Shown: positions 1-7,987 of the stretch, piece after piece | Layout: each line of letters starts with the position of its first letter | Numbering within the stretch: the stretch's first letter is position 1 | DNA from: an uncultured Draconibacterium sp. | GTDB lineage: Bacteria > Bacteroidota > Bacteroidia > Bacteroidales > Prolixibacteraceae | DNA length: 64,000 nt | NCBI RefSeq assembly: GCF_963677565.1 | Contig: NZ_OY781981.1 | Location: 992,001-1,056,000, forward strand | Direction: 5' to 3' | Program-made: the position numbers and the translations under genes | The notes under the pieces: model-generated | What the model saw: the letters and a program-made list of their open reading frames with translations, nothing else | What the model was told of the DNA's origin: nothing | The model's database searches: none

Positions 1-929
1 GCAATTGAGTTACGTGCCAGTTGCAAGATCTCGTGTTTCTCAGAAGTGCTGATTGAAAAAGCTGATTTTTTATAAACAGCCATTGCCCAATAGCCTACTA
101 CCCTTTCTTTTTCGCCATATAATTTGCTGTCGCCCGAGTTTTTATAGGCTAGTTGTTTTATTTCAATGTTGCTGTTTTCGGTAAGATATAGCAATGTCAA
201 CACTGAAGTCCAGCCGCACAGCGATGTGGCTAAATGACCGATGTGTTTCTTTTTGTTTTTCTCCAGTGTGTCTAGAAGCGCATCTGCATTGTTTTGACAA
301 ATGGCATCAGCAGTTACCTGGTCTATCTGGCAGGCATCTTCATAATTCGGGAAATGCGAAAAATCAGTACTGATTACAAACAGATTTTCTGATGTAAAAT
401 ACGGTTGTAATGCTTCTGCCAGCTTTTTACAATCTTTAGCCGAGTTGGTGCCCAAAATGATAGGAACCAATTTAAAACCGGCACCCAGTCGATACTGTAA
501 AAACGGGAGTTGAACCTCAAGGCTGTGTTCATAAAGGTGTGATTCGGTATGATCGGTAAAAACTGAAGATGAGGCAAGAAGTTCTTTGCCCAGTTTTCTG
601 TTCACCACTATTTCGCCAAGTGGTGTTTCGTAGTTTCCGCGGGTATAAACCGATGCTCCGCCAAACGAATACCGGTGACTTGAGGCAATTACAAATACAT
701 TCTTGTAGGTTTTGTTAGGTGGTATTTGTTGGTAGGCCGATGCGGCAACTTGTCCGCTAAAAATGTAACCGGCATGCGGCGAAATTATGGCACGTAATGG
801 TTGAGTGCTGTCGACCTCTTCTTCGTTCAGGAAAAATTCTTCCAATTCGTTACGCAGTGAACCCACGGAAGAAGGGTAGAACTGACCCGCAACCGCTGTT
901 TCTCTGTTTCTATTTTTGTTGAAGTTCAT
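1..929 (-). CDS. MEMO1 family protein fused to AMMECR1-like domain (AmmeMemoRadiSam proteins B and A), 3' end off window
   Basis: The reverse strand is open from an ATG at 927-929 to the window edge (309 codons, no stop), so the gene is truncated by the window. Residues 1-285 read as a MEMO1/AmmeMemoRadiSam B domain: AVAGQFYPSS near the start, IISPHAGYIFSG, the SSHRYSFGGASVYTRGNYETP stretch (given in part), EHSLEVQLPFLQ and STDFSHFPNYEDA. These contain the His, Asp and Cys positions typical of this dioxygenase-like fold. From about residue 297 the sequence EKHEILQLARNSI looks like the start of an AMMECR1 domain, implying a fused B-A protein. The family co-occurs with a radical SAM partner; its biochemical role is unsettled, and a function in RNA or protein modification is only suggested by co-occurrence. 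The partner is not visible here. The MEMO call is firm; the fusion rests on about a dozen residues. Confidence 0.85.
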   Translation of the reverse strand, partial: MNFNKNRNRETAVAGQFYPSSVGSLRNELEEFFLNEEEVDSTQPLRAIISPHAGYIFSGQVAASAYQQIPPNKTYKNVFVIASSHRYSFGGASVYTRGNYETPLGEIVVNRKLGKELLASSSVFTDHTESHLYEHSLEVQLPFLQYRLGAGFKLVPIILGTNSAKDCKKLAEALQPYFTSENLFVISTDFSHFPNYEDACQIDQVTADAICQNNADALLDTLEKNKKKHIGHLATSLCGWTSVLTLLYLTENSNIEIKQLAYKNSGDSKLYGEKERVVGYWAMAVYKKSAFSISTSEKHEILQLARNSI

Positions 930-1090
930 TGGCACTTTACCTGTATAAAAGATAGTAATTTTATTACGCACGCAAATGAAATAGGTTTATTCTCTATTGT
1001 AAAGAAACATTTAAATACCATCTTTTTTGGATATGGTAATTTCTTAGATAGAACAGATAGCTTAAATTTACATGACTACTAAAAAACCGA

Positions 1091-1915
1091 ATGGAAATAA
1101 ACAAAGTACATAATGTGATTGATGTGCTTGTCACTGCCGGAAAAGCAATTATTGAAGTGTATGAAAGCAACGACTTCGATGAGCAGATGAAATCCGACAG
1201 CACGGCAGTTACAAAAGCTGATAAAGCATCCAGTAAGATTATAAATGCAGGCCTTTCCAAAATATTTCCTGAGATACCGGTATTAGACGAAGAGACAAAT
1301 TTCCCTGAATATGAGATCAGGAGAAAATGGGAAAATTATTTCCTGGTTGATCCGCTGGATGGGACAAAAGAGTTTATTAAGCGAAATGGCGAGTTCTGTA
1401 TCAACATTGGGCTTATAAACAAAACAGCTCCGGTAACCGGTTGGATTTATGAGCCACTAAAAGAAAAGGGCTGGTTTTGCAGTAAAGGAGAAGGTATTTT
1501 CGAATTCGATAGTGCAGGAAATTTTTCAGCAATTAAGAAACCCGAAAAATACAATGGCAAGATTAGGGTGGCAACCAGTCGCTCGTTTTTTAAACCACGC
1601 GAAGCTGAGCTCATCGAAAAAATGAAGCGCACTTTTGAGCTGGAAATTCTGCATTGCGGCAGTTCGAAAAAGCAAATTGAAATGATTAAGGGCAATGCCG
1701 ATATGTATCTAAAAGCCGGACCCTGCTCGGAGTGGGATACTGCACCAGGGCAGTTGATGGTAGAAGAGTTTGGCGGAATAGTTTTCCGGCAAGATACCTT
1801 TGAAACCATGGCTTACAATAAGCCAATTCTTAAAAACCCGTATTTTGTAATGCTGAATGAAAGGCTTAATACACCCGAGTTTGTGACATTCATGCATCAA
1901 ATTATTCAGGAATAG
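1091..1915 (+). CDS. cysQ: 3'(2'),5'-bisphosphate nucleotidase CysQ
   Basis: This 274-residue protein belongs to the inositol monophosphatase/FIG superfamily. The metal-binding signatures are visible: DEE at 66-68, VDPLDGTKEF at 86-95 and WDTAPGQ at 215-221. The phrase DPLDGTKEFI is characteristic of CysQ rather than of inositol monophosphatases, which usually have DPLDGTTNF. The enzyme hydrolyses 3'-phosphoadenosine 5'-phosphate (PAP) to AMP in the cytoplasm and so removes a by-product of sulfate assimilation and sulfotransferase reactions. Length is normal for the family. No cys genes adjoin it here, so its pathway context is not supported locally. The ATG start is chosen because the N-terminal helix expected for the fold follows immediately. 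It is transcribed divergently from the MEMO-like gene with about 160 bp between them. Confidence 0.93.
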   Translation: MEINKVHNVIDVLVTAGKAIIEVYESNDFDEQMKSDSTAVTKADKASSKIINAGLSKIFPEIPVLDEETNFPEYEIRRKWENYFLVDPLDGTKEFIKRNGEFCINIGLINKTAPVTGWIYEPLKEKGWFCSKGEGIFEFDSAGNFSAIKKPEKYNGKIRVATSRSFFKPREAELIEKMKRTFELEILHCGSSKKQIEMIKGNADMYLKAGPCSEWDTAPGQLMVEEFGGIVFRQDTFETMAYNKPILKNPYFVMLNERLNTPEFVTFMHQIIQE

Positions 1916-2006
1916 ATAGTCGATCTGCCTTTTCTTTCTCCAAAAGTTATTTTAACTTGTCTGCAAAGTCTGGAATTCACCCGGCTTAAAATAAAAGATA
2001 TTGCAA

Positions 2007-2285
2007 ATGAAACGTACATTAATGCTTCTTACAGTTGTGGTAACTGCAGCCTTACTTTTTGCCGGATGTGCAACACAATCGCTTCAAAATATTGGCGATC
2101 CACCAGGATTTATAAAAGGTGTCTTTCACGGATTTATCCTCCTGTTTAGTTTTATTGCCAGCCTGTTTACCGATTACGAAATTTACGCTTTCCCTAACGC
2201 TGGCGGCTGGTATAACTTTGGCTTTTTAATTGGTGTAATGCTGTTTTTTGGTGGCGGAGGAGCGGGAGCTAAGTGTAAAAAATAG
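2007..2285 (+). CDS. Small membrane lipoprotein of unknown function
   Basis: A 92-residue protein from the ATG at 2007; a TTG two codons upstream is possible but less likely. The N-terminus MKRTLMLLTV followed by a hydrophobic stretch and LLFAGC is a clear lipoprotein signal with the lipidated Cys at residue 21. The remainder is hydrophobic, with a segment around residues 40-55 (VFHGFILLFSFIASLF), a conserved-looking NAGGWYNFGFLIGVM stretch, and a Gly-rich FFGGGGAGAKCKK tail. This suggests a small lipoprotein that also spans or hugs a membrane through one or two helices. I do not recognise a named function. It stands alone between cysQ and a SPOR lipoprotein gene. Confidence 0.75.
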   Translation: MKRTLMLLTVVVTAALLFAGCATQSLQNIGDPPGFIKGVFHGFILLFSFIASLFTDYEIYAFPNAGGWYNFGFLIGVMLFFGGGGAGAKCKK

Positions 2286-2421
2286 CTTGACGTTGAATAT
2301 ATTTTGCAGTTGCGAACAACATGCTGTGTAAAACTTGCGTTTGTTTACAAATAGCGTCGAAGGTGTAATGCGTATCTTCGTGGTGAGTTTTAAACAGAAA
2401 ACAGAATTAAAAATTAAACAG

Positions 2422-2922
2422 ATGAATAGGATAGTTGTTCTTTTAGCGATTCTTGCAATTACTGCATCTTCTTGTAAAATATTTCAAAAATCGTCGGGTC
2501 AGGCTGAGTCGCAATATACAACCGACACCACAGCACCAACAAAAGTATTTACCGTTCCGGGTACCGAAACCAACGATGCTCAGCCAACCGCGGCAACAAA
2601 GCCCGAACCGGTGGCTGACGAAAAGCCAATTGCGATACGTAAAGAGCAGGTTTCTTTTACCAATCAGAACGACCAGAGTGCCAATGCCGGAAATACATTC
2701 TTTGTGATTCTTGGTTCGTTTAGTTCGCTTGATAATGCAAAAAATTACCGTACTACTTTAATCGATGAAGGTTTTACACCTATCATCCTTCACAGTGAAA
2801 CCGGTTATTACCGTGTTTGTGTAAATTCATATAAAAGCGAGAGCGAGGCACGCGGTCGAGTGGCGCAGGTGCGTAATGCTTTCCCGAAATATTCCGATGT
2901 ATGGCTTTTAATTAAAGAGTAA
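2422..2922 (+). CDS. SPOR-domain lipoprotein
   Basis: The ATG at 2422 gives a 166-residue protein beginning MNRIVVLLAILAITASSCK, a lipoprotein signal with Cys at 18. A longer reading from 2335 has no credible signal sequence at its front and is disfavoured. Residues 20-90 are low-complexity (Thr/Ala/Pro/Glu rich), consistent with a flexible periplasmic linker. Residues 95-166 form a SPOR domain (FFVILGSFSSLDNAKNYRTT through YYRVCVNSYKSESEA). SPOR domains bind denuded peptidoglycan glycan strands, typically at division septa. The likely role is an envelope protein that recognises septal or remodelled peptidoglycan. A strong terminator follows 25 bp after the stop. Confidence 0.85.
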   Translation: MNRIVVLLAILAITASSCKIFQKSSGQAESQYTTDTTAPTKVFTVPGTETNDAQPTAATKPEPVADEKPIAIRKEQVSFTNQNDQSANAGNTFFVILGSFSSLDNAKNYRTTLIDEGFTPIILHSETGYYRVCVNSYKSESEARGRVAQVRNAFPKYSDVWLLIKE

Positions 2923-2946
2923 AAATATTTTCAAATTGATTTGAAG

Positions 2947-2970
2947 ACGCCGCTTTTGCGGCGTTTTTTG
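2947..2970 (+). terminator. Rho-independent terminator after the SPOR lipoprotein gene
   Basis: A perfect 7-bp stem, ACGCCGC (2947-2953) with GCGGCGT (2958-2964), has a TTTT loop and runs straight into a T tract. Confidence 0.9.
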
Positions 2971-3065
2971 TTTATATATGATCATATCAATCTTTAAAAA
3001 TTCTTAAAATCAACCACAAAGCGCTTATCGGTGTTATAATTTCAGAATTTATTGGAAATCAGTAT

Positions 3066-3073
3066 TACATTTG
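3066..3073 (+). promoter_or_regulatory. Bacteroidota -7 box upstream of the dCMP deaminase gene
   Basis: TACATTTG matches the TAnnTTTG consensus 48 bp before the ATG at 3121. No TTG lies at the best upstream spacing, so the -33 half is unsupported. Confidence 0.5.
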
Positions 3074-3120
3074 TAATCGTTGCAAAAAAACTATACCCGT
3101 TCAATTAGAGAAAACAATTT

Positions 3121-3546
3121 ATGAGCAAAGACGAAAAACAAAAACTACTCGATCAACGCTACCTGAAGATGGCCGATATCTGGTCGCAGAATTCGTATTG
3201 TAAACGCCGGCAGGTTGGAGCGTTAATTGTAAAAGATAAAATGATCATCTCTGACGGCTACAACGGTACCCCGGCAGGGTTCGAAAATGTTTGCGAAGAC
3301 GAAGACAACAAAACAAAACCCTACGTGCTACATGCCGAAGCTAATGCCATTACTAAAGTGGCTAAATCGGGAAACAGCAGTGATGGTGCCACATTGTATG
3401 TTACTTCTTCGCCATGTTTAGAGTGTTCAAAACTCATCATTCAGGCAGGAATAAAACGCGTGGTTTTTACCGAAAGTTATCGGCTTGAAGATGGCATTAA
3501 CCTGCTAAAACGTGCCGACATTGAAGTGAAGCAGGTAGATATTTAA
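3121..3546 (+). CDS. dCMP/cytidine deaminase family protein (deoxycytidylate deaminase)
   Basis: A 141-residue zinc-dependent deaminase. The catalytic HAE motif is at 71-73 and the zinc ligands are in PCLEC at 98-102, together forming the H-A-E...P-C-x-x-C signature. The phrase CKRRQVGALIVKD near residue 30 and GYNGTPAGFENVCED around residues 46-60 are typical of deoxycytidylate deaminases (ComEB/Dcd group), which convert dCMP to dUMP for thymidylate synthesis. Length and order fit the family. It is likely cytoplasmic. The next gene (ctpA-like) starts 80 bp downstream on the same strand with no terminator seen between, so the two may be co-transcribed; this pairing is common in Bacteroidota by my recollection. 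Confidence 0.93.
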   Translation: MSKDEKQKLLDQRYLKMADIWSQNSYCKRRQVGALIVKDKMIISDGYNGTPAGFENVCEDEDNKTKPYVLHAEANAITKVAKSGNSSDGATLYVTSSPCLECSKLIIQAGIKRVVFTESYRLEDGINLLKRADIEVKQVDI

Positions 3547-3626
3547 TCAGCCTGTTGTTGCTCGTGATAAACAATTAAAACAAAACCAACGTTGAAAAAC
3601 AAAGCGTTGGTTACTGAATAAAGCAT

Positions 3627-5273
3627 ATGAACAAGAAAACAACAATACTTTTACCCGTAATAATTGGTATGGCTGTGGCTATCGGTATTCTGATTGGCAA
3701 TATGCTGAACAGAAATGCCGCGCCAACTTTTAATAACTTTGGTTTTGCGCAGCCCAATAAAATTTCCACTATACTCGATTTAATCGACAAAGGTTATGTA
3801 GATAGCGTAAATACAGGAAATATTGTGGAGCAAACTATTCCGGAGATACTGAAAAACCTTGATCCGCATACCAGTTACATCCCTGCCAGAGATATGGGAG
3901 AAGTGCAGGAAGAGATGAGTGGAAACTTTTCAGGAATTGGCGTACAGTTTTCGGTTCAGGAAGATACGGTGCGTGTTATTGAGGTGATTTCGGGTGGACC
4001 ATCGAGTAAAGTAGGAGTGCTGCCTGGCGACCGTATTGTTAGTGTAAACGATTCGGTGATTGCAGGTGTTAAGGTGCATAATAATACGGTGATGTCGCTT
4101 TTGCGTGGCGAAAAAAACTCGAAAGTTAGAATTGGTGTAATGCGTAAGGGTTACGATGGTGAGCTGGAGTTTGAGATTACCCGTGGCGACATTCCGTTAT
4201 ATAGTGTTGATGTGTCGTACATGATCGACGATGAAACCGGTTTTATAAAGGTAAGCCGTTTTGCCAATACCACTTATCGCGAATTTGTGGAGGGAATGTT
4301 AAAACTCCAGAATTCAGGAGCTAAAAAAGTGATTGTCGATTTGCGCAGTAATCCCGGCGGTTCACTAGTTGGAGTGTTGCAAATGGTTGATGAATTTCTG
4401 GAGAAAGGAGAGCCGATATTATATACCGAAGGACTTAACCAGCCGCGTAAAACGTACAATGCATCGGCAAAAGCTGCCTTTGCCGACATTGGTGTTTATG
4501 TAATGATTGATGAGTTTTCGGCATCGGCCAGCGAGATTTTTGCAGGTGCCATGCAGGATAACGATCGCGGATTGGTAATCGGGCGCCGTTCGTTTGGAAA
4601 AGGTTTAGTGCAAGAGCAAATTCCATTAATGGACGGCTCGGCCTTACGCCTCACGGTTGCTCGTTTTTATACGCCAAGTGGTCGCTGTATTCAGAGCTCG
4701 TACGAAGAAGGTAACGACGAGTATTACAACCACATTTACGAGCGTTTTCATAATATGGAACAGTTGGTAGCCGATAGTATTCATTTTGCCGACTCGTTGC
4801 GCTACGAAACCAAAGGCGGACGTGTTGTTTATGGCGGCGGCGGTATAATGCCCGACTTTTTTGTTCCGGTTGATACCACAGGAAATTCAGAGTACTATGG
4901 TCTGATTTCACGCAAAGGTCTGATTTACTCGTTCGCCTATGCCTATGCCGATTCACATCGCGATGAACTTACAGAACTAACTTCGGCTGATGAGATTGAA
5001 AATTATCTCAATAAGAATAAGGCTTTGAATGATTTTATTGCTTATGCTGATGAGAAGGGGGTTAAGAAAGATGCGAAAGGTCTGAATACTTCACGGGAGA
5101 TCATTAATACGCAATTGAAAGCTTATATTGCCCGAAATATTATTGGTGAAGAAGGTTTCTATCCGATTATCAAACAAATTGATAAAACACTGTTGCGGGC
5201 CATTGAAGTGTCGCAACAAAACCTGATGGTTGAAAATGTAGTGGCTACCGATTCGGTGGTTAGCATAAATTAA
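3627..5273 (+). CDS. ctpA: S41 family C-terminal processing peptidase (CtpA/Prc type)
   Basis: A 548-residue periplasmic serine protease anchored by an N-terminal hydrophobic segment (residues 6-26). A PDZ domain covers about 97-185 (SGIGVQFSV, GGPSSKVGVLPGDRIVSVND). The S41 catalytic core follows, with VDLRSNPGG at 237-245, FSASASEIFAGAMQD at 297-311 and RRSFGKGLVQ at 320-329. By alignment with E. coli Tsp, the Ser/Lys dyad is predicted to be Ser300 and Lys325, 25 residues apart as in Tsp. Such enzymes remove or degrade C-terminal tails of envelope proteins and affect peptidoglycan hydrolases. A C-terminal helical extension of about 150 residues follows the protease core, as is common in Bacteroidota members. 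It ends at a strong terminator shared with nadA. Confidence 0.95.
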   Translation: MNKKTTILLPVIIGMAVAIGILIGNMLNRNAAPTFNNFGFAQPNKISTILDLIDKGYVDSVNTGNIVEQTIPEILKNLDPHTSYIPARDMGEVQEEMSGNFSGIGVQFSVQEDTVRVIEVISGGPSSKVGVLPGDRIVSVNDSVIAGVKVHNNTVMSLLRGEKNSKVRIGVMRKGYDGELEFEITRGDIPLYSVDVSYMIDDETGFIKVSRFANTTYREFVEGMLKLQNSGAKKVIVDLRSNPGGSLVGVLQMVDEFLEKGEPILYTEGLNQPRKTYNASAKAAFADIGVYVMIDEFSASASEIFAGAMQDNDRGLVIGRRSFGKGLVQEQIPLMDGSALRLTVARFYTPSGRCIQSSYEEGNDEYYNHIYERFHNMEQLVADSIHFADSLRYETKGGRVVYGGGGIMPDFFVPVDTTGNSEYYGLISRKGLIYSFAYAYADSHRDELTELTSADEIENYLNKNKALNDFIAYADEKGVKKDAKGLNTSREIINTQLKAYIARNIIGEEGFYPIIKQIDKTLLRAIEVSQQNLMVENVVATDSVVSIN

Positions 5274-5294
5274 ATCATAAAATTATATAAAAAA

Positions 5295-5333
5295 GAAGCC
5301 CGGTAATTTTTCGTTACCGGGCTTCTTTTTTTT
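5295..5333. terminator. Bidirectional terminator between ctpA and nadA
   Basis: A perfect 12-bp stem, GAAGCCCGGTAA (5295-5306) with TTACCGGGCTTC (5314-5325), is flanked by an A-rich run on the left and a T8 run on the right. It can therefore end transcription from both convergent genes. Confidence 0.93.
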
Positions 5334-6326
5334 CTATTTCGATATCTCCAACATCCGCTGAATCGGGATGCGGGCTTTTTCTATTACATCTTGCGGAAGT
5401 GTAACCTCAGGCTGTTCGTGTTTTAAACAGATGTATAACTTTTGCAGGCTGTTCAGTTTCATGTACTCGCAATCATTACAACCACAGGTAGAATCAACCG
5501 ATGGCGCCGGAATAAATATTTTATCCGGACAAGCCTTGGTCATTTGGTGCAGAATACCACTTTCGGTGGCAACAATAAATTTCTTTGCATCGCTGTTCTG
5601 CACATAATTTAGCAGGGCAGTAGTAGAGCCAATGTGTTTTGCCAGCAACAATACCGGTTTTTCACACTCAGGGTGAGCGATAAATTCAGCGTCAGGATTT
5701 TTGTCCATTAAGTCAACAATCTTTTCTACCGAATATTGCTCGTGAACCATACAGGCACCATCCCAAAGCACCATGCTGCGGCCGGTTATGCTGTTAATAT
5801 AGTTTCCAAGGTTTTTATCCGGAGCAAAGATCAGCTTCTCATCTTTTGGGAAACTGTCGACAATTTTTTGTGCGTTGGCCGATGTGCAAACAATGTCGGA
5901 CATTGTTTTTAGCGCGGCTGTTGCATTTACATAGGTAATTACCTTATGGCCGGGATATTTGGCTTTAAATTCTGCAAATTTGTCGGCTGGTGCCGACTCG
6001 GCCAACGAACAGCTTGCTTTCAAATCGGGAAGAATTACCTTTTTATCCGGGTTGATAATTTTTGCTGTTTCAGCCATAAAATGTACGCCCACAAAAACAA
6101 TAATGTCGGCATCTACTTTTGCTGCTGCCTGTGCCAATCCAAGGCTGTCGCCAACGTAGTCGGCAATGTCCTGCAAGGCGCCCTCAACGTAAAAGTGGCT
6201 GAGTATTACAGCGTTTTTCTCCTTTTTCAGGCGTTTAATTTCTTCAACCAGTTTAAGGCTTGGATCAATAGTTTCCTCTATATAACCCTTCTCTTCCAAC
6301 ATTTTATCTATCTGAAGCTGTTCCAT
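5334..6326 (-). CDS. nadA: Quinolinate synthase NadA
   Basis: The ATG at 6326 gives a 330-residue protein. A longer frame to 6428 adds a 34-residue hydrophobic leader not expected of this cytoplasmic enzyme and overlaps the likely promoter, so it is rejected. NadA condenses iminoaspartate with dihydroxyacetone phosphate to quinolinate in de novo NAD synthesis, using a 4Fe-4S cluster. Visible signatures include ILSHFYV near 41, GDSLGLAQ, VFVGVHFMAETAKI, KASCSLAE with Cys106, WDGACMVHEQY with Cys192, HPEC at 218-221, TESGILHQM and CGCNDCEYM at 281-289, giving the expected cluster-ligand Cys positions. No nadB or nadC is in the window. It appears monocistronic. Confidence 0.97.
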   Translation of the reverse strand: MEQLQIDKMLEEKGYIEETIDPSLKLVEEIKRLKKEKNAVILSHFYVEGALQDIADYVGDSLGLAQAAAKVDADIIVFVGVHFMAETAKIINPDKKVILPDLKASCSLAESAPADKFAEFKAKYPGHKVITYVNATAALKTMSDIVCTSANAQKIVDSFPKDEKLIFAPDKNLGNYINSITGRSMVLWDGACMVHEQYSVEKIVDLMDKNPDAEFIAHPECEKPVLLLAKHIGSTTALLNYVQNSDAKKFIVATESGILHQMTKACPDKIFIPAPSVDSTCGCNDCEYMKLNSLQKLYICLKHEQPEVTLPQDVIEKARIPIQRMLEISK

Positions 6327-6352
6327 CTCTCTTGTTCTGAATAAACAGGGCG

Positions 6353-6360
6353 CAAAAATA
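6353..6360 (-). promoter_or_regulatory. -7 box for nadA
   Basis: On the minus strand the sequence reads TATTTTTG, a match to TAnnTTTG, 27 bp upstream of the nadA ATG. No -33 TTG was found at the usual distance. Confidence 0.45.
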
Positions 6361-6411
6361 TAAATTCCTGCAAGAAAAACAGTGATATCAGTTAAATGTT
6401 TGGTTTTGAAG

Positions 6412-6440
6412 CATAAAAAAAGCCGCATAATTGCGGCTTT
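6412..6440 (-). terminator. Terminator for the BACON/OB lipoprotein operon
   Basis: Read on the minus strand, AAAGCCGCA pairs with TGCGGCTTT around a four-base loop and continues into a T7 run. It lies 33 bp after the lipoprotein stop and directly upstream of nadA. Confidence 0.9.
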
Positions 6441-6472
6441 CTTTATATTGAGTTAAGGTAGAATAATAGATT

Positions 6473-7969
6473 TTACTGTGCACTAACGTGGCTGAAATAT
6501 ATACCATATCCAAGCTGATCTTGTCCGTTATAGCTGGTTCTTATACCAATTACCGATAGTGTATCTCCAACTTCAATACCTTTGGCAGCTAACAAACCTT
6601 TTCTGTCATCGCCGGTTGCACCCCAACCCGGATAGCAACCATATACATAAACTTCGGTGTCGCCATCATTCAGATATAGATTACCATATGGAGCGTAGTC
6701 AATCTCTGAAATTTGACCGGTTATCATATAGTATGTATTGGAATCCTCAGGTTTAGCCAGAAACTCAGCGATAGTAACAGGAGTTACAGGAATCACTTCT
6801 TCCAAAACGGCACCTCCTACCTGTGGACTTCCGTTATAAGCCGAACGTTTTCCAACAATTGTAATAATGTCGCCTTCTTTTAAACCTTTATCCTGAAAAT
6901 CTTCAATACCGTACACAAATGTTTCGCCAGAGAAATCGCGCAGGTACATATTGCCATAAGTATCATTAGTAATACTGGTAATAACACCTGATAATCGGTA
7001 TTGCGTATTGCCAACTTCCGCTGCAAGGAATTCTGCGATAGATGCATCTATAATTGCTCCTGTTTGGCTAAGCGAGGTTTGTGATGTATAGTTTTTAGTT
7101 CCATCGGTAGTACTGAATGTAATCGTCGTTTCACGATCTCCGCCTTCATTTGCCGCTGCTTTAAAAGTTACAACAGAGTTTGTTCCTACAGTTTGGATGG
7201 ATGAAATAGATAACCACGACTCGGCATCAGCAGGAATATCTACCGATAAGCCGTCGCCTTTACAGGTAACGTATGCAACAAAATCACCACCTTCGAGAGG
7301 AAGTTGTGCGTTTTGTACCGAATCAACTTTAACCAGCGATTTATTGATGTTGAGAACAGTTACATTTACCAACTGTGGAGTACCTTTGTAAGAACCTTTA
7401 GGTCCTTCTATTGTAATTTCATCACCTACCTCAAGTCCCCAGCTTAGAAAGTTTTTTGTTCCTCCCTTTGCATCAAGAGTACCATAAATATAAATAGAAC
7501 CTGTTTCATCCTCTAAATACCAGTTACCATAAGTTGTGTTGGTTATTGCTGTAACAACACCGGTTACCTGGTAAGTCTTGCTTTCAGGGCCAGCAAGTAT
7601 CTCTGCAACTGTGGCAGGTGCAACAACTGCCAAACCCTGGATGATGTTAATCCTCTGAGTTGCGTCTCCACATTGAATTAAAACCTCTCCGGTACGACCA
7701 TCTATGGCAGATTGAGCTGAAAATGTTAGTGTTGATTCACCGGCATTACCAGAGGCTGAAGAAACAGTTAACCATTCAATATCGCTAACTACTGTCCAGC
7801 TATCGGTAGCTGTTACAGTAATTGATGTAGAACCACCATCTACAGGGATAGAAACGTAAGACGATGATACCTGAATTTCTTTAAGCAGTGTCATCGTGTC
7901 TTCATCTTCGCAACTTGTCATTAGGGCAATTAGCGCGATGAATACTGGAAATAAATATTTTAATTTCAT
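6473..7969 (-). CDS. Lipoprotein with alternating BACON-like and OB-fold-like domains
   Basis: A 498-residue lipoprotein (signal MKLKYLFPVFIALIALMTSC, Cys20). Internal comparison shows two BACON-type beta domains, about 30-112 and 212-303, each with a W-L-[ST]-[VI]-[SP]-S core. It also shows three related domains at about 120-207, 309-391 and 398-495. The three share [TS]-[VI]-A-E-[IF]-L-A, Y-x-[VIL]-[TS]-G, TYGN/PYGN-x-YL, VYG, [VE]-G-D-x-[IL], Y-[KN]-G-x-[PD]-Q and resemble OB-fold-like domains of Bacteroidota surface lipoproteins. BACON domains are proposed to bind carbohydrate or mucin-like ligands; this is family knowledge, not shown here. Translation starts 18 bp after the TonB receptor gene, so the two are probably one operon and the lipoprotein may be a surface partner of the receptor. 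The ligand is unknown. Confidence 0.85.
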   Translation of the reverse strand: MKLKYLFPVFIALIALMTSCEDEDTMTLLKEIQVSSSYVSIPVDGGSTSITVTATDSWTVVSDIEWLTVSSASGNAGESTLTFSAQSAIDGRTGEVLIQCGDATQRINIIQGLAVVAPATVAEILAGPESKTYQVTGVVTAITNTTYGNWYLEDETGSIYIYGTLDAKGGTKNFLSWGLEVGDEITIEGPKGSYKGTPQLVNVTVLNINKSLVKVDSVQNAQLPLEGGDFVAYVTCKGDGLSVDIPADAESWLSISSIQTVGTNSVVTFKAAANEGGDRETTITFSTTDGTKNYTSQTSLSQTGAIIDASIAEFLAAEVGNTQYRLSGVITSITNDTYGNMYLRDFSGETFVYGIEDFQDKGLKEGDIITIVGKRSAYNGSPQVGGAVLEEVIPVTPVTIAEFLAKPEDSNTYYMITGQISEIDYAPYGNLYLNDGDTEVYVYGCYPGWGATGDDRKGLLAAKGIEVGDTLSVIGIRTSYNGQDQLGYGIYFSHVSAQ

Positions 7970-7987
7970 TTTATTCTATACTTTTAA

